Part shown: piece by piece, positions 62,901-64,000 of the stretch
How positions within the stretch are numbered: position 1 is the stretch's first letter
Layout: every line of letters begins with the position of its first letter
Assembly: GCF_012911605.1 (NCBI RefSeq)
Contig: NZ_JAAMPT010000208.1
Location: forward strand, 124,001 to 188,000
DNA length: 64,000 nt
Direction: 5' to 3'
Source of the DNA: Flavobacterium solisilvae
GTDB taxonomy: Bacteria > Bacteroidota > Bacteroidia > Flavobacteriales > Flavobacteriaceae
Notes under the pieces: model-generated
The model's input: the letters and a program-made list of their open reading frames with translations, nothing else
What the model was told of the DNA's origin: nothing
Database searches by the model: none
Translations under genes and position numbers: made by a program

Positions 62901-63333
62901 TGAAAATGGCGAAGATGGAGAAGGAAATGCTCAACAAATAATGGAGATTTACAAAGAACAACAACAACTTCGTGAGGCGTTGCAAAAAGAATTGAATAAA
63001 CAAGGTCTTGGCGGAAGCGGTCAAAACGCATTAAATCAAATGAAGCAAATCGAGAAACAATTGTTGAACAAAGGTTTCAATAACGAAGTGATACAAAAAG
63101 CACTGAATTTGAAATACGAATTATTAAAACTCGAAAAAGCAATTCAAGAACAAGGCGAAGATAAAAAGCGTCAGTCCGAAACTAACAAAAAAGAGTTCAA
63201 CAATCAAACCAATGCGTTACCGGCGCGTTTGCAAGAATATTTGAATAGTATTGAAATTTTAAATAGACAAAGCTTACCTTTGCGCTCCAATTTTAACCAA
63301 AAGGTTCAAGAATATTTTAAAACCAATGATTAG
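59908..63333 (+). CDS. DUF4175 family giant membrane-anchored protein
   Basis: This 1141-residue protein has two N-terminal membrane helices (about residues 25-47 and 57-77), a third near 148-166, a beta-rich periplasmic region (about 190-480), a very charged coiled-coil region (about 490-760, Lys/Glu/Gln) and a Gly/Lys/Asn-rich segment (about 900-1009) with collagen-like runs of Gly. Family function is unknown. It is translated from a TTG at 59908, since no ATG lies near the conserved start. The end overlaps ybeY by 8 bases. Confidence 0.85.
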   Translation: MNKSGIIYDKLEAFIKKFYTNELLRGTIFFVGIGLLYFLFTLFVEYFLWLKPTARTILFWSFIAVELFLLLRFILFPLFKLFKLQKGIDYNEASKIIGNHFSEVGDKLTNFLQLSQDKNKSELLLASIDQKANTLQPIPFSNAVNFGKNKKYLPLAIIPILFFAFFYISGNSNLITQSLNRVVNYKQQFLPPAPFEFQLLNSVLQTEQNKDFLVKVKTVGKIVPENTMIFIGNESYFMEKINADEFQFVIPKLTEDTEFHFEANEVSSHDYELKVITVPSIANFEMVLNFPSYLNKKSETIKGTGNAIIPEGTKVTWRMNTLATQKVDWLDTNGKQTFAKNDNLFSFSKNILQNTEYQILTSNNKVQNYEKLNYQISVIKDQFPTITVNNAPDSLKIGKNYVLGQVSDDYGLSKLQIVYYPKDLPSNAKRGTIAVKKDIYDQFVFAFPANLPVEEGVNYEYYFEIFDNDAVHNFKSTKSTVFSDRIATETEKEDEILKQQNDNINSLAKSLKSQEKQLSEMDKLKKMGKEKDNLEYKDQQKVNDFIQRQKQQDELMKEFSEKMKDNLEQFKSDKKDEKKELLQERLEKSQKELEKNQKLLDELQKLNEKISKDELFDKMEKFQQNSKNQKKSLEQLVELTKRYYVEKKTQQIADKLNKLAEKQEKLSEKTNENITDKQDEINKEFDELQKELDELEKENKDLKSPMDLPKTEEKEKSIKEDLNSAKDQLQKQQKDKAKPKQKNASKKMKQMSQDMMEMMAGAEKEQMDEDIAMLRQILDNLLAYSFSQEDVMNQFKGLKRGSPSFNKNLKKQQDLKQQFKHVDDSLFAMSLRNPKIAENITTEIGNVQYNVDKALENLVEMNISKGNSHQRYSVSASNKLADMLSDILNSMQNQMQMSGSGMGKPKPGQGQGEMQLPDIIQKQQSLGEKMKKGQKKGEKPGEGEEGEQGEKDGGSQGQKEGSSGKDGKSGKEGSGKNGKNGKSGQGGGNGNSQGNRDGENGEDGEGNAQQIMEIYKEQQQLREALQKELNKQGLGGSGQNALNQMKQIEKQLLNKGFNNEVIQKALNLKYELLKLEKAIQEQGEDKKRQSETNKKEFNNQTNALPARLQEYLNSIEILNRQSLPLRSNFNQKVQEYFKTND

Positions 63334-63745
63334 TTTTAATTACGAATTAGATTTTGCTCTCGAAAACGAGCAAGTATACGAAGATTGGCTTTCAGAAGTA
63401 ATCACTTCTGAAAACAAAACTGAAGGCGAAATTAATTATATATTTTGTGACGACGATTATTTGCTCGAAATCAACCAGCAGTATCTCGATCACGACACGT
63501 TAACTGACATTATTAGCTTCGATTATTCTATAGGAAACGATTTACACGGTGATATTTTCATTTCTATCGACAGAGTGAAGGAAAATGCTCTAGATTTCAA
63601 CGTTTCTTTTGAAGAAGAATTAAAAAGAGTTTTAGTTCATGGTATTTTGCATTATTGTGGTTATAAAGATAAATCCGAAAGTGATGAAAAATTGATGCGA
63701 CAAAAGGAAGACGAAAAAATTAAAATGTTCCACGTGAAACATTGA
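63326..63745 (+). CDS. ybeY: Endoribonuclease YbeY (rRNA maturation)
   Basis: This 139-residue protein has YIFCDDDYLLEINQQYLDHDTLTDIISFDYS and the zinc region VHGILHYCGYKDKSESD (about residues 107-123). The third ligand differs from the usual YDH, a variant I recall as normal in Bacteroidetes. YbeY matures 16S rRNA. The last codons encode KMFHVKH and contain a parS-like palindrome. Confidence 0.93.
   Translation: MISFNYELDFALENEQVYEDWLSEVITSENKTEGEINYIFCDDDYLLEINQQYLDHDTLTDIISFDYSIGNDLHGDIFISIDRVKENALDFNVSFEEELKRVLVHGILHYCGYKDKSESDEKLMRQKEDEKIKMFHVKH
63726..63741. promoter_or_regulatory. parS-like site 1 (inside the ybeY 3' end)
   Basis: TGTTCCACGTGAAACA matches the parS consensus TGTTNCACGTGAAACA exactly. 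parS is the ParB-binding centromere site usually found near the replication origin. It is read in frame as part of ybeY. Confidence 0.75.
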
Positions 63746-63797
63746 TTAAACAACTGAAAAATTTGAAGCTAAACGGTTCGGATTTTTTGTTGTCGTC

Positions 63798-63900
63798 TTT
63801 CCCGCTTTTCGTTTCAATCTGTCATTGCGAGAAATAAATCAATCACATTAAACTTGTTTTTTTGCAATGTCAGGATTTTCACTTCAATCGGGGCTAAAAG
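63798..63900. repeat. TAGCCCCGATTGAAG element, copy 2 (opposite orientation)
   Basis: It begins TTTCCCGCTTTTCG (63798-63811), contains GTCATTGCGAGAAATAAATC and GCAATGTCAGGATT, and ends ACTTCAATCGGGGCTAAAAG (63881-63900). The ends are the complement of the ends of the element at 41641, while the centre differs. It lies between ybeY and the window end; no gene is seen in 63746-64000. Confidence 0.8.
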
Positions 63901-63952
63901 AAAAACTTGGTTGAGTTTTTGAATGTTCCGAGCATCGCGAGGAAAAAATAAA

Positions 63953-63968
63953 AGTTCCACGTGGAACA
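63953..63968. promoter_or_regulatory. parS-like site 2
   Basis: AGTTCCACGTGGAACA contains a perfect 14-bp palindrome GTTCCACGTGGAAC and differs from the parS consensus at two positions. It lies 227 bases right of the first site and is probably a second, weaker ParB site, or part of the promoter region of the next gene. Confidence 0.5.
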
Positions 63969-64000
63969 ATTAATTATTCGGATATTAATATTTAATATTT

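Noticed and set aside
62092..63031. Minus-strand open frames under the DUF4175 repeats (His/Phe/Leu-rich)
   Set aside because: They arise from the Lys/Glu/Gln-rich codons of the real gene on the other strand; no start or family supports them.

Overview
This AT-rich window looks like a chromosome segment of a Flavobacteriaceae bacterium, most likely Flavobacterium or a close relative. The support is indirect but consistent: a SprE/PorW gliding and type IX secretion (T9SS) lipoprotein, a T9SS-sorted CotH-domain protein, many families typical of Flavobacteria (DUF4175, DUF5687, DUF4254, DUF6427-like and DUF6909-like), and repeated TAnnTTTG promoter elements in front of genes. No phage, transposase, CRISPR array or integrase was seen.

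Layout. (1) 1-8.3 kb, nearly all minus strand: the start of a gene that is probably atpB, a small membrane protein, AtpZ, a bactofilin, sprE, an ABC ATPase with a DUF5687 membrane partner, and a PadR regulator with two related membrane proteins. (2) 8.3-16.2 kb: a PaaE-like oxidoreductase, a family-9 glycosyltransferase, a DUF4254 protein, upp, two membrane proteins, purD and a CapK-like ligase. (3) 16.2-40.7 kb: a large surface-polysaccharide locus on the minus strand, with an initiating sugar-phosphate transferase, glycosyltransferases, two O-antigen ligase/polymerase-like proteins, a flippase, nucleotide-sugar enzymes (UDP-xylose synthase, RmlA/C/D, WecE/WecD-like) and a Wzz-like protein. 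A plus-strand CotH/T9SS gene and a self-contained lipoprotein gene are embedded in it. (4) 40.7-47.9 kb: a carboxypeptidase-regulatory-like protein, a GH3-type adenylating enzyme, SdpI-like and M23 proteins, tatA, tex and rpiB. (5) 47.85-48.49 kb: a 637-bp AT-rich region without genes, carrying four co-oriented RTTRACAACT motifs. (6) 48.5-64 kb, mainly plus strand: rnr, a GIN-domain protein, a LysE-type exporter, tRNA-Cys, folB, glnS, a YtxH/holin-like/DUF6327-like trio, an SPFH protein, gltX, a DUF4175 giant and ybeY.

The most interesting signal is chromosomal rather than enzymatic. Most genes left of about 48 kb run leftward and most genes right of it run rightward. The switch point is the motif-rich AT-rich gap, and two parS-like palindromes lie 15 kb to its right, one of them coding for the end of ybeY. 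Together these suggest the replication-origin domain of the chromosome; this is inference and needs GC skew and ParB/DnaA data.

The second theme is short repeats. Families with 7-bp and 13-bp periods, a TAGCCCCGATTGAAG element in two copies, and a GTCATTCCGACGAAGGAG family occur between genes. Two of these have entered coding sequence in frame (gltX residues 380-389, and rfbD). Several convergent genes are separated by long inverted repeats that probably act as two-way terminators.
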